Shown here one piece after another: positions 16,111-25,432 of a stretch of 64,000 nucleotides of DNA. The position numbers and the translations under genes are program-made. The DNA is taken from assembly GCF_015550425.1 (NCBI RefSeq), contig NZ_JADNAT010000002.1, positions 186,001 through 250,000 of the forward strand, given 5' to 3'. This stretch comes from Clostridium sp. 1001275B_160808_H3. Its GTDB lineage: Bacteria > Bacillota > Clostridia > Clostridiales > Clostridiaceae. The notes under the pieces are model-generated. The model saw only the letters and a program-made list of their open reading frames with translations, had not been told where the DNA came from and did no database searches. Each line of letters begins with the position of its first letter. Position 1 is the stretch's first letter.

Positions 16111-17277
16111 ATGATAAATTTTAATTATTCAATTCCGACTAAAATTTTCTTTGGAAAAGATCAAATAAATATACTTCCAGACCAAATAAAAAAATATGGA
16201 AGCAAGGTGCTTTTAGCATATGGAGGAGGAAGTATAAAGAAAATAGGACTTTATGATAAGGTTGTTAATCTTTTAAAAGATAATAATATTAGTTTTTTTG
16301 AACTTTCAGGTATTGAGCCAAATCCAAGAATAACTAGTGTAAGAAAGGGTATCGATATTTGTAGAGAAAATGATATAGATTTAGTTCTTGCAGTAGGAGG
16401 TGGTAGTACTATTGACTGTGCAAAGGTCATTGCAGGAGGAGTTACCTATGAGGGTGATGCATGGGACATAGTTGTAGATCCAAGTAAAATAAAAAGTGTA
16501 ATTCCAATAGCAAGTATATTAACTCTTGCTGCAACAGGTTCAGAAATGGATTCAGGAGCAGTAATTACAAACCTAGAAACTAATGAGAAGTTAGGAACAG
16601 GGAATCCAGAAATGGCTCCTAAGTTTTCTATATTAGATCCAACATATACTTTTTCTGTACCAAAAAATCAAACAGCAGCGGGAACAGCAGATATAATGAG
16701 TCATATTTTTGAAGTGTACTTTAATAATACAGAAGGGGCTTATCTTCAAAACAGGATGGCGGAATCTCTTTTAAAAACTTGCATTAATTATGGCAGAATA
16801 GCTATGGATGAACCTGAAAATTATGAAGCAAGAGCAAATCTTATGTGGGCTTCCAGCTTAGCTATAAATGGGCTTTTAACTTATGGAAAAGAAACAAATT
16901 GGAGTGTTCACCCAATGGAACATGAATTAAGTGCTTATTATGATATTACTCATGGTGTAGGTCTTGCAATATTAACGCCAGCTTGGATGGAATATGTGCT
17001 AGATGATAGTACAGTAGATAAGTTTGTTGAATATGCTATTAATGTATGGAATTTAGATAGAAGTAAAGAAAAATATGAGTTGGCTAGAGAAGCTATAGAC
17101 AAAACAAGAGAGTTCTTTATTTCATTAGATATACCTACTACATTAAGAGAAGTTGGGATAAATGAAGAAAAACTTGAAGAAATGGCAAATCAAGCAGTTA
17201 GAAGAAGAAAAACAATAGGTAATTTTAAACCACTTAATTCAGAAGATATATTGAACATATATAAAGCTTCTTTATAA
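16111..17277 (+). CDS. Iron-containing alcohol dehydrogenase (butanol dehydrogenase-like)
   Basis: An NAD(P)H-dependent group III alcohol dehydrogenase of 388 residues, matching the clostridial BdhA/BdhB and YqhD branch. The nucleotide-binding part shows LLAYGGGSIKKIG and DLVLAVGGGSTIDCAKVIA. The iron site carries Asp in TADIMSHIFEVYF and His in SVHPMEHELSAYYDITHGVG. The tail RRRKTIGNFKPLNSEDILNI is typical of BdhA-like enzymes. It reduces aldehydes such as butyraldehyde during fermentation; the true substrate is not known here. AGAAAGGAG precedes the ATG and a strong terminator follows. Confidence 0.92.
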   Translation: MINFNYSIPTKIFFGKDQINILPDQIKKYGSKVLLAYGGGSIKKIGLYDKVVNLLKDNNISFFELSGIEPNPRITSVRKGIDICRENDIDLVLAVGGGSTIDCAKVIAGGVTYEGDAWDIVVDPSKIKSVIPIASILTLAATGSEMDSGAVITNLETNEKLGTGNPEMAPKFSILDPTYTFSVPKNQTAAGTADIMSHIFEVYFNNTEGAYLQNRMAESLLKTCINYGRIAMDEPENYEARANLMWASSLAINGLLTYGKETNWSVHPMEHELSAYYDITHGVGLAILTPAWMEYVLDDSTVDKFVEYAINVWNLDRSKEKYELAREAIDKTREFFISLDIPTTLREVGINEEKLEEMANQAVRRRKTIGNFKPLNSEDILNIYKASL

Positions 17278-17326
17278 GTTAAAGTTTTAATGTAAGAAAA
17301 TTTAATAAAGATAGACTAATAATAAG

Positions 17327-17366
17327 AGAAGTGTATAAAATAAATGTATTTTATGCACTTCTTTTA
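17327..17366 (+). terminator. Rho-independent terminator
   Basis: The 16-bp stem AGAAGTGTATAAAATA (17327-17342) / TATTTTATGCACTTCT (17347-17362) with a four-base loop and T tail. Confidence 0.88.
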
Positions 17367-17433
17367 TAAATTGCCACTTTATTTATAAATTATTCATATA
17401 TTGTATAAAGAATGATTTATTAGGAGAATTAAA

Positions 17434-19233
17434 GTGAATTCGAATAAAAATAATAAAGTAGAAAGTTTTGCAATAAAAAATAGAATAAATAGTGAGAAAT
17501 TATATCCTGCTTTAAGAAATACAAAAGAAGGAAAAACTTATGGATATATAAATAGTAAAGGAGTATTTATTATTGATCCAATTTATTCAAGTGCATATGA
17601 TTTTAATAGTAGTGGATTAGCTATAGTGGGATTAGGAGAAAGATTTGGAGTAATTAATAAAAATGGAGAGTTTGTATTAAAGCCAGTTTTTGATAGTATT
17701 AGAGAATTTAAAGAAAATAGAGCAATTTGGGTGTATCGTGATTACATGGGAGTTATTAATGAAAAGGGGAATATTATAACCAATAAAAAATATAGTTTTA
17801 TAAGTGACTATAGCGAAGGAAGGGCAATAGTTGGTTTTAGTAATAGTAATGGAAGCTATAGATATGGATATATTGATTTAGAAGGATATGATATAATTCC
17901 AACTATATATTTAGAAGCAAATAACTTTAATGAAGGAGTAGCATTAGTAAAATTAAAGGAAAATGAATATAGATTAATAAATCCTTATGGTCAAGTTGTA
18001 AATACTTATACCTATAACTATATATCACAATATGGGGATGGATTAATGGTATTTGGAAATTCATTTGAAGGTCCACTAGGTTATATAAATATTGCGGGAC
18101 AAGTAATTATTAAACCAAGATTTAAATCAGCACAAGGATTTAGAGATGGTGTAGCAATAGTTAGCGAATCAGATAGCTTTCAAGGTCCATATGGCCTTAT
18201 TGATAAAACTGGTAAATATGTATATGAACCTAATTTTAGTGACATTAAGATTCTAGGAGAAGGCAGAGTAGCTTTAGGTATTCCAATAGGAGATGAGAGT
18301 TTAAAACTTAGAAGTATATATGCTATAGGAGCTACAAATGGAAATAGATTAACAGAATTTATTTATTTAGCTGTTAGCGATTATAATAATGGATTAGCAT
18401 ATGTATCAGATAAAGCAGATACCTTCTTCATCGATTTATCTGGAAATCGAGAGGTAAATCTACCTAAAGTTAGCGGAAGTGGTGAATTATCAATAAAGAG
18501 TGAAGTAGTTTATGCTAATATAGATTATTCACCATATTATTTAGATAAGTCAGGTAGAATAATTTATAAATCAAATGATATTATATATCTTGATAATCGT
18601 TATAGTATACTAAAAGAAAAATATAAGCCTAATATTAGTTATTTAATATATATACCTGAAGTACAAGGAATAAAAGATAAGAACGTAGAAATTGAGATTA
18701 ATAACAAATTAAGATCTTTGTCTTATTTTAATCCTAATGAAGAAAACGGAAGTAAAGATAGCTTAGTTATTACAGAAAATGATGTTCTTAATTATGATTA
18801 TTATGGTGATTTCAGGATAAAATACTTCAACAATAATTTATTAGTTTTAGAAATTGAAGGTTATTACTATCCATTAGGAGCAGCACATGGAATGCCATAT
18901 AGAAAAACTCCAACTATCAATTTGCTAACTGGCAATTTTTACACATTAGGAGATTTATTTATGGGAGGAGTTTATTGGGTAGGTGAATTAAATAAGATTA
19001 TTAGTAATATGATACAAAATGATAAACAATATGAATATGTATTTAAAGATCAATTTAAAGGGATAAAAGAAGACCAAGATTTTTATGTTGATAGTAGTAA
19101 TTTATATATTTATTTTCCACCTTATGAGATTGGACCATATTCAGCTGGATTTATAACATTCAAAATTCCTTTTTCTGAAATTCATGGAATGATAAATAAA
19201 AGTGGGGATTTTTATAAAGCACTGCAAGCTTAA
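17434..19233 (+). CDS. WG-repeat protein with C-terminal DUF3298/RsiV-like domain
   Basis: 599 residues in two parts. Residues 20 to about 390 contain roughly eight to ten WG repeats, for example YGYINSKGVFIIDPIYSSAY, FGVINKNGEFVLKPVFDSI and LGYINIAGQVIIKPRF. Each predicts short beta strands of a propeller or ribbon. Residues about 400-590 resemble the DUF4163/DUF3298 pair found in RsiV. They include GYYYPLGAAHGMPYRKTPTI and the end motif YFPPYEIGPYSAGF. In RsiV that fold binds lysozyme; here the binding function is only inferred. There is no signal peptide or membrane helix, so it may be cytoplasmic or non-classically exported. The start is GTG, with AGGAG at 17422-17426. Confidence 0.82.
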   Translation: MNSNKNNKVESFAIKNRINSEKLYPALRNTKEGKTYGYINSKGVFIIDPIYSSAYDFNSSGLAIVGLGERFGVINKNGEFVLKPVFDSIREFKENRAIWVYRDYMGVINEKGNIITNKKYSFISDYSEGRAIVGFSNSNGSYRYGYIDLEGYDIIPTIYLEANNFNEGVALVKLKENEYRLINPYGQVVNTYTYNYISQYGDGLMVFGNSFEGPLGYINIAGQVIIKPRFKSAQGFRDGVAIVSESDSFQGPYGLIDKTGKYVYEPNFSDIKILGEGRVALGIPIGDESLKLRSIYAIGATNGNRLTEFIYLAVSDYNNGLAYVSDKADTFFIDLSGNREVNLPKVSGSGELSIKSEVVYANIDYSPYYLDKSGRIIYKSNDIIYLDNRYSILKEKYKPNISYLIYIPEVQGIKDKNVEIEINNKLRSLSYFNPNEENGSKDSLVITENDVLNYDYYGDFRIKYFNNNLLVLEIEGYYYPLGAAHGMPYRKTPTINLLTGNFYTLGDLFMGGVYWVGELNKIISNMIQNDKQYEYVFKDQFKGIKEDQDFYVDSSNLYIYFPPYEIGPYSAGFITFKIPFSEIHGMINKSGDFYKALQA

Positions 19234-19320
19234 GTAGAGAGATTAAATAAAGAAAAAAGGCTGTTTTAAAAACAAATATTGTAAATAGCTCTTCAATAAA
19301 TCACTAAATAATAAAATGAA

Positions 19321-19367
19321 ACCAGATATTTCACAATGTATAGTTCGTGAAATATCTGGTTTTTTTC
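19321..19367 (+). terminator. Rho-independent terminator
   Basis: A perfect 14-bp stem ACCAGATATTTCAC (19321-19334) / GTGAAATATCTGGT (19347-19360) with seven T residues after it. It closes the WG-repeat gene. Confidence 0.92.
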
Positions 19368-19978
19368 TTTTAAAATTAACATAATATTCGGAGCTCACTA
19401 GAAAGTATATCTATATTTTCCAGTGGATAAATACTTTTGCAACAGCTCCTTTTCTTTATTTAAATATATTCAAAGTTGTCATAACTTAAATTTTGTTATG
19501 ATTCTATGTTAAAATCAACATCCAACCATAAGTATGCTTTATAAAAAGGAAAAAACTAAATTAGTAAAATATGCTTGAACGAGGTCAATTTATAAAATAA
19601 TTATTAATTTTCATTATGGGTATTATATTTAATTATTTTTAGGAGATTATATGATGTAGAAAGATATTTATTTTACAAATTTATAAATGAAATAAAAGAA
19701 GTTGAGATTAAACAAATAAATCTATTATAAGAGAAACATTCGGATATATTTATTAATATGTTAAATTAAATTTCTAATTGTAAATATATTTCTCGGTTTT
19801 TCTGAAAATATTATATTTAATTAAAATAATTCTAAAAAAACATTAATAAATGTTAAAATTTTATTTATTAAAAGTTAAAAATACGAATAAATATTGTATT
19901 AATATAATAAATTTAGTATATTATATTTGTATTAAAACTTAGAGATTAAACATAAAAAATAAACACTAGAGGTGAAAC
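19368..19978. other. long AT-rich gap before the ABC/beta-CASP operon
   Basis: A second weak hairpin, GGAGCT (19390-19395) with AGCTCC (19443-19448) plus TTTTC, follows the terminator. An open frame of 40 codons (19608-19727) has no start codon of its own. A good ribosome site AGGAG at 19641-19645 leads only into ATG-ATG-TAG. The last 120 bases must hold the promoter of the ABC operon (TATAAT near 19903) and contain the small palindrome ACATTAATAAATGT. No riboswitch is recognised. Confidence 0.45.
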
Positions 19979-21049
19979 ATGATACATATTGAAAAACTTA
20001 AAAAAGTTTATAACAATGGTTATGAAGCTTTAAAAAGCATCAATCTTGAGATTAACGAGGGTGAACTTGTTTGCCTATTAGGACCTAGTGGTTGCGGAAA
20101 AACAACTATACTTAATCTACTTGCAGGACTTTTAGATCCTACCAGTGGAGATATAAGATTTGACAATGAATCTATAATTGGAAAGCATCCTAAAGATAGA
20201 AATATTGGTTTAGTATTTCAAAATTATGCGCTATATCCACACATGACAGTTTTAGAAAATGTTATGTTCCCTCTTACAGTTGGAAAGAAGAAAAAGCCAA
20301 AAAGTGAGGCACTTGAAATAGCTAAAAAGTATATGAAAATTACAAGTATTGAAGAGTTAGCTAATAAAAAGCCAGGGGAAATGTCAGGGGGGCAACAACA
20401 AAGAGTTGCTATAACAAGAGCATTAGTTCAAAATCCTAAAATATTATTATTAGACGAGCCTTTAAGTAATTTAGATGCAAGATTAAGATTAAAAATAAGA
20501 GAAGAAATAAGAAGACTTGTAAAAGAAATTGGTATTACTACTATTTTTGTTACTCACGATCAAGAAGAAGCTTTATCTATAAGTGATAGGATAGTATTAA
20601 TGAATGAAGGTGTTGTTCAACAATTTGATATACCTCAAAATTTATACTTAGAACCTGCAAATCTATTTGTAGCTAAGTTTATGGGAAATCCTATAATCAA
20701 TATATTTGAAGTTGAAAAAGAAGGAAATCTATTAAAAACAAAGGATTTCAATATTGATCTAAATTTATTAAATAAAGATAGATTTAAGCAAGATTTAAAT
20801 GAAAATAAGTATTTTGTAGGAATTAGACCAGAATATTTTGAAATAAGTAAAAATCCATTATTTAAAGTTAAAGTTGAATCTATTGAATTAATAGGAAAAG
20901 ACTGTATAGTAAACTTCAATGTTAATGATATAAATGCAAAATCAATTACTGATATAAGCAATAAAGTACTTGAAGGTGATGAATTAGGACTTGATATTGA
21001 CTATAATGGAATCTACATATTCCAAGAGAATGGAGTTAGAGTGTACTAA
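19979..21049 (+). CDS. ABC importer ATPase, UgpC/MsmK type
   Basis: A cytoplasmic ATPase of 356 residues in the sugar/glycerol-phosphate (CUT1) class. Walker A is GPSGCGKTT, the Q-loop FQNYALYPHMTVLENVMFPL, the signature MSGGQQQRVA, Walker B ILLLDEPLSNLD and the switch FVTHDQEEALS. A C-terminal TOBE/OB domain from about residue 240 (VAKFMGNPIINIFEVEKE, FVGIRPEYFEI) is typical of UgpC and MalK. AGGTGAAAC precedes the ATG. The stop overlaps the next start. It energises the two permeases that follow. Unlike many clostridia, which share one MsmK, this locus carries its own ATPase. Confidence 0.93.
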   Translation: MIHIEKLKKVYNNGYEALKSINLEINEGELVCLLGPSGCGKTTILNLLAGLLDPTSGDIRFDNESIIGKHPKDRNIGLVFQNYALYPHMTVLENVMFPLTVGKKKKPKSEALEIAKKYMKITSIEELANKKPGEMSGGQQQRVAITRALVQNPKILLLDEPLSNLDARLRLKIREEIRRLVKEIGITTIFVTHDQEEALSISDRIVLMNEGVVQQFDIPQNLYLEPANLFVAKFMGNPIINIFEVEKEGNLLKTKDFNIDLNLLNKDRFKQDLNENKYFVGIRPEYFEISKNPLFKVKVESIELIGKDCIVNFNVNDINAKSITDISNKVLEGDELGLDIDYNGIYIFQENGVRVY

Positions 21050-21930
21050 TGAGAAAGTTAAAGTATAGAGCAGAAAATTCACCACAAGCATGGTTATTTC
21101 TTTTACCTGCTTTAATAGTAATTGGGATATTTAATGTATTACCATTAATCAAAACATTTATTATGTCTTTTCAAAAGGGAACTTTAAATAATTTAGCATT
21201 CAATGGATTTAAAAATTATGGGATTGTTTTAAAAGATCCAAAGTTTCACACTGCAGTAGGTAATACAGCTATTTTTGCCTTTGTGGTTGTGCCTGTGGGA
21301 TTAATTATTTCAATGTTTATTGCAATTACAGTTTATGAAAGAATTAAACATAAAGATATTTTTGAAACTATATTCTTTATACCATATTTAACGAGTGTAA
21401 TTGCCGTTGGTATAGTTTTTAGATTTTTATTAAATGGTGAATATGGATTTGTAAACTATATATTAGGATTTTTTAATGTTGGACCAATAAATTTCTTGGA
21501 TGATCCTAATATGAGTATGATAACACTAGTTATATTTGGTATATGGTCAGGACTTGCATTTAACATAATTATATTACTTTCAGGTTTAAGAAATATTGAC
21601 AAAAGTTATTACAAAGTAGCAGATATGTTTGGAGCAACAAAGGTTGAACAATTTTTTAGAATAACATTACCTCAAATGATACCAATTATTACGTTTTTAT
21701 TAATGGTTAATTTTATTAATGCATTTAAGGTTTATGCACAAGTTTTTGCAATATTCAATGGAAAAGCAGGTATTGCAGATAGTGCTACTACAGCAGTATT
21801 CTACATATTCAATAAGTTCTATGTTGAAAATCGTTATGGACAAGGAATGGCAGCTGCAGTTATCTTATTTGGTTTAATTTTAATTTTCACATTAATTCAA
21901 AATCGTATATTAAAAAGATTATCTAAGTAG
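21049..21930 (+). CDS. ABC importer permease, UgpA/MalF type
   Basis: An inner-membrane permease of 293 residues with six helices. It has the N-terminus AWLFLLPALIVIGIFNVLPL common to UgpA-like proteins and the EAA loop KVADMFGATKVEQFFRITLP that contacts the ATPase. Its ATG overlaps the ATPase stop codon, so translation is coupled. Together with the next gene it forms the translocation pore. The substrate is not encoded in the permease motifs; CUT1 permeases take sugars, glycerol-3-phosphate or phosphodiesters. Confidence 0.93.
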   Translation: MRKLKYRAENSPQAWLFLLPALIVIGIFNVLPLIKTFIMSFQKGTLNNLAFNGFKNYGIVLKDPKFHTAVGNTAIFAFVVVPVGLIISMFIAITVYERIKHKDIFETIFFIPYLTSVIAVGIVFRFLLNGEYGFVNYILGFFNVGPINFLDDPNMSMITLVIFGIWSGLAFNIIILLSGLRNIDKSYYKVADMFGATKVEQFFRITLPQMIPIITFLLMVNFINAFKVYAQVFAIFNGKAGIADSATTAVFYIFNKFYVENRYGQGMAAAVILFGLILIFTLIQNRILKRLSK

Positions 21931-21938
21931 GTGAAGTG

Positions 21939-22757
21939 ATGAAAAAAGTAAATTTAGTTTTATCAAAGACGTTTATTCTTATTATGGCGTTGATTACACT
22001 ATTTCCTTTTGTATATATGATTTTATCAAGTTTAATGACGTATCAAGAGGCAACTAGTATTCCACCAACGCTATTTCCAGAGAAGTTTCAATGGGGAAAC
22101 TTTGTTTTAGCAATGGAGCAGGCTCCTTTTGTTAGATATTTCTTTAATACGATTTTAGTTGCTGGAGTATCAACAATTGGAACAATAATAACTTCAATAT
22201 TAGCAAGCTTTGCTTTAGTAAAATTAGAGTTCAAATATAAGAATGCTTTAGTACTTGGTATGGCAGCTTTACTTATGGTACCATATGAAGTTACTGTTTT
22301 CACAAATTATCAAACAATTGCACAGCTAGGATTATTAGATACATATACAGCACTAATACTTCCATCTTTAGCAAGCGTGTTTTACATATTTTATTTAAAA
22401 GAATATTTAACAAGTATCCCAATTTCCTACTATAAAGCTGCAAAGGTTGATGGATGTAGTGATTTGGAATTTGTTAATAGAATTTTAATTCCTTTAGCAA
22501 AACCAGCATTATTTACAATGGGTATCTTAAGCTTTATTAATGGATGGAATTCATTCCTATGGCCAATACTAGTAACAAATAGTAAGGAAATGAGATTGTT
22601 AAGTAATGGATTAAGTTCCTTTGCTACTGAAAGCGGGTCAAATGTTCATTTACAAATGGCTGCATCAACAATTGCTATAGTTCCTATTTTAATTTTATAT
22701 TTAATTTTTAGAAAACAAATCATTAGAGGAGTTGTTAAGAGTGGCGTTAAAGGATAA
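21939..22757 (+). CDS. ABC importer permease, UgpE/MalG type
   Basis: The second permease, 272 residues. It starts MKKVNLVLSKTFILIMALIT and contains FPFVYMILSSLMT, the EAA loop AAKVDGCSDLEFVNRILIPL and NGWNSFLWPILVTNSKEM, all typical of the UgpE/MalG half. A GTG at 21936 directly before the ATG is a less likely start, since AGGTG at 21929-21933 suits the ATG better. The final 17 bases overlap the start of the beta-CASP hydrolase gene, which ties that enzyme to the transporter. Confidence 0.93.
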   Translation: MKKVNLVLSKTFILIMALITLFPFVYMILSSLMTYQEATSIPPTLFPEKFQWGNFVLAMEQAPFVRYFFNTILVAGVSTIGTIITSILASFALVKLEFKYKNALVLGMAALLMVPYEVTVFTNYQTIAQLGLLDTYTALILPSLASVFYIFYLKEYLTSIPISYYKAAKVDGCSDLEFVNRILIPLAKPALFTMGILSFINGWNSFLWPILVTNSKEMRLLSNGLSSFATESGSNVHLQMAASTIAIVPILILYLIFRKQIIRGVVKSGVKG

Positions 22758-24036
22758 AAAAACAAAGATTACGTTTCACAATGGTATTTTAACTATTGGA
22801 GGAACAATAATAGAAATAACATATGAAGATAGTCATATATTCTTCGATTTTGGAAGTGAATATGATCCGAAATCACCAGTACAACCAACTAATTTACAAG
22901 AATTATTAGATGAAAATTTAGTTCCATATTTAAATAATATGTTTGATCCTAAAATTCCACTAAAAGGTTATGAGTCAAAAGAAGATAACTTTAAAAATAC
23001 AGCAGTATTTTTATCACATGTGCATTTAGATCATTCAAAGATAGTAAATTATTTAAATCCAGAAGTACCTTTATATACATTAGAGGGTACTAAGTCTCTA
23101 TTAAATACTTTGAATATAAATAATGATTTTCTTTTCCCTCTACATGAGAATAAAGGAAATAATACGAGAGATATAATTGGAGTTAAAGAAAATGAAGTGA
23201 TAGAAATTGGCAAAATAAAAGTTAAAGTAATGCCAGTTGATCATGATGCATATGGAGCATGTGGATTGTTGATTGAAACTCCTGATCTAGTAATATCTTA
23301 TACAGGAGATATAAGACTTCATGGATATAGAAAAGAAGCTACTTTAAACTTCTGTAAGGAAAGTGAAAATTGTGATGTTTTACTAATAGAAGGTGTAAGT
23401 GTCTCTTTCCAAGAGTTTGATGATGATGTTAGTGATAAGGAAATTTCAAATGAACCAGAACTAATAGAAAAGATAAATGAAATTGTTAATAATAATCCTA
23501 ACAAACAAATAACATTTAATTATTATATTTCTAATATAGAAAGAATTTTAAATATAATAAAAACCAATTCGAGAAAAGTTGTTTTAGATGCATATTATTC
23601 TTATGTACTAAAGGAAGCAACTGGATATGAATCTTATTATTATCAATTAGATAATGGAGATTATGGATTGGATGAAAATCTTAAAGTTAGTTTTGAAGAT
23701 TTATTAAATGATGAAGGAAGCTTTTTCTGGCAACTAGATAAACTTGCAATTAAATATATGGATAAATTAAAAGAAGGTGGAATATATATTCACTCAAATG
23801 CAGTTCCATTAGGTGAATTTGATCCTGCATATGCACCATTCGTAAACAAATTTGAAGAAAAGAATATTAAATTCGAAAGAGTTTCATGTAGTGGGCATGC
23901 TCATCCTTATGATTTAATTGAAATAATTAACTTAATTAAACCTAAGTTACTAGTTCCAATTCATTCATATCGTCCTGAAAAACTTTATAATGAATCTGGA
24001 GATAGGCTATTACCAGAGAAAAAGCAAACAATTTAA
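22741..24036 (+). CDS. Beta-CASP metallo-beta-lactamase-fold hydrolase in an ABC importer operon
   Basis: A 431-residue cytoplasmic enzyme. Metal motif 2 is HVHLDH (residues 93-98), with the motif-3 candidate VDHDAYG and motif-4 Asp in YTGDIRLHG. The C-terminal part has SGHAHPYDLIEIINLIKPKL and PIHSYRPE. These match beta-CASP motifs B and C of the RNase J/CPSF group, with VLLIEG as possible motif A. Beta-CASP enzymes cleave phosphodiesters, mostly RNA or DNA. The protein is shorter than RNase J (about 555) and lacks its C-terminal domain. AGAGGAG at 22725-22731 selects the GTG at 22741 over the TTG at 22732. The gene overlaps the permease and precedes the solute-binding protein, so the substrate is probably the imported compound. 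Confidence 0.82.
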   Translation: MALKDKKTKITFHNGILTIGGTIIEITYEDSHIFFDFGSEYDPKSPVQPTNLQELLDENLVPYLNNMFDPKIPLKGYESKEDNFKNTAVFLSHVHLDHSKIVNYLNPEVPLYTLEGTKSLLNTLNINNDFLFPLHENKGNNTRDIIGVKENEVIEIGKIKVKVMPVDHDAYGACGLLIETPDLVISYTGDIRLHGYRKEATLNFCKESENCDVLLIEGVSVSFQEFDDDVSDKEISNEPELIEKINEIVNNNPNKQITFNYYISNIERILNIIKTNSRKVVLDAYYSYVLKEATGYESYYYQLDNGDYGLDENLKVSFEDLLNDEGSFFWQLDKLAIKYMDKLKEGGIYIHSNAVPLGEFDPAYAPFVNKFEEKNIKFERVSCSGHAHPYDLIEIINLIKPKLLVPIHSYRPEKLYNESGDRLLPEKKQTI

Positions 24037-24055
24037 CAACAACGGAGGGTGAAAA

Positions 24056-25312
24056 ATGAAGTTCAAAAAATTATTAGCATTAGCCCTATCAGTAGGACTA
24101 TTAACTGGATGTTCTACTAAAGGTGCTGAATCAAAAAATGAAGAAATAGTAACAGAAATAACAAATCCAGTAGAAATAACATTCTGGCATGCTATGAGTG
24201 GAGATTTAGAAAAATCTCTAATAAAATTAACAGATGAATTTACTGCACAAAATCCTAATATTAAGGTTACTTTACAAAACCAATCAAGTTATCCAGATTT
24301 ACAACAAAAAATAACTGCAACAGTTGCAAGTCCTAAGGATTTACCAACAATAACTCAAGCATATCCTGATTGGATGTTTAACCCTATACAAGATGGATTA
24401 GTTACAGATTTAACTCCATACATAGAAAATGAAACTCTTAAGTTTGATAATTATGATGATATATTACCAAGCCTTAGAGAAGCAGCTAAGATAGATGGAA
24501 AGATATATGGAATGCCATTTAATAAATCAACAGAAGTTATTTGGTATAACAAAACATTATTTGATGAATTAAAATTAACACCTCCAACAAATTATGATGA
24601 ACTTGTAAAAGTTGCAAAAGAAATTAAAGATAAAAAAGGTATTCCAGGTGCTGGATTTGATTCTTTAAATACTTACTATACTACATTCTTAAAATCAGAA
24701 GGTAAAACTTTTGATAATAACTTTGATGTTACAAGTGATGCGTCAGTTAAAGCTGTTAATTACTATTTAGATGGTGTCAAGGAAGGTTACTTCAGAATTG
24801 CTGGAACAGATAAATATTTATCAGGACCATTTGGAAATGAAACTATAGGTATGTATGTTGGTTCAAATGCAGGTGAAAATTTTGTTAAACAAGGTGTTGG
24901 TGACAAATTTGAAGTAGGTGCTGCTCCATATCCAACAAATGCTTCATTACAACAAGGTACTGATTTATATGTATTCTCAAGTGCTACACCAGAACAAAAG
25001 ACTGCTGCATACGAATTTTTTAGATTCTTAACTAGCAAAGAAAAGCAAATTCAATGGGCTTCAGAAACTGGATATATGCCAGTAAGACAAAGTGCTATTG
25101 AATCAGAAGAATATAAAAATTCTGGAAGCTTAATAGCTCCAATATTAGCAGATGCAACTAAGAACTTATATACAAACCCTGTAATAGCTGGTGCTGATGC
25201 TGCATACCGTGAAGCAGGTACAGTTTTAGAAGCAATATTAGCTGATACTAAAACAGATGTGACTAAAAAATTAGAAGAATTTAAAACAACTTTAAATTCA
25301 ATTTGGGAATAA
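24056..25312 (+). CDS. ABC importer substrate-binding lipoprotein, UgpB/MalE type
   Basis: A lipoprotein of 418 residues: signal MKFKKLLALALSVGLLTGC with the lipidated Cys at residue 19. The mature part is a class-I/cluster-D solute-binding fold: ITFWHAMSGDLEKSLIKLTD, MPFNKSTEVIWYNKTLFDEL and VFSSATPEQKTAAYEFFRFL. The WHAMSG-type N-terminus and NKSTEV segment are found in UgpB-like glycerol-3-phosphate and phosphodiester binders as well as some sugar binders. GGAGGGTG lies just before the ATG. It follows the beta-CASP gene by 19 bp. A double hairpin separates it from the nucleotidase gene, which may raise its expression over downstream genes. Confidence 0.92.
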   Translation: MKFKKLLALALSVGLLTGCSTKGAESKNEEIVTEITNPVEITFWHAMSGDLEKSLIKLTDEFTAQNPNIKVTLQNQSSYPDLQQKITATVASPKDLPTITQAYPDWMFNPIQDGLVTDLTPYIENETLKFDNYDDILPSLREAAKIDGKIYGMPFNKSTEVIWYNKTLFDELKLTPPTNYDELVKVAKEIKDKKGIPGAGFDSLNTYYTTFLKSEGKTFDNNFDVTSDASVKAVNYYLDGVKEGYFRIAGTDKYLSGPFGNETIGMYVGSNAGENFVKQGVGDKFEVGAAPYPTNASLQQGTDLYVFSSATPEQKTAAYEFFRFLTSKEKQIQWASETGYMPVRQSAIESEEYKNSGSLIAPILADATKNLYTNPVIAGADAAYREAGTVLEAILADTKTDVTKKLEEFKTTLNSIWE

Positions 25313-25318
25313 TATAAC

Positions 25319-25373
25319 AGGAGCTGCTTTATGGCAGCTCCAAATTTTGAAAGCTCCGTAAGGAGTTTTTTCT
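25319..25373 (+). terminator. tandem hairpins between the binding protein and nucleotidase genes
   Basis: GGAGCTGC/GCAGCTCC (25320-25341) is followed at once by AGCTCC-GTAA-GGAGTTTTTT (25352-25373), the second with a U tract. The pair probably attenuates transcription into the nucleotidase gene and protects the 3' end of the binding-protein message. The arms GGAGCT/AGCTCC are shared, so the hairpins may also pair with each other. Confidence 0.7.
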
Positions 25374-25432
25374 TTAATTTTATATTATACATTATTCATT
25401 TTACATTGTGCAAAGCACATAAAGGAGGTACT

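Noticed and set aside
19608..19730. Open stretch of 40 codons and an AGGAG-ATG in the gap before the ABC operon
   Set aside because: The frame has no start codon, and the ATG-ATG after AGGAG is followed at once by TAG. It may be a worn gene end, but nothing recognisable supports it.
22732..22740. TTG at 22732 as start of the beta-CASP gene
   Set aside because: It directly abuts AGAGGAG, leaving no spacing; the GTG at 22741 is nine bases downstream.
24787..25392. Reverse-strand ORFs across the solute-binding protein gene
   Set aside because: Both are opposite a well-supported lipoprotein gene and have no ribosome site.
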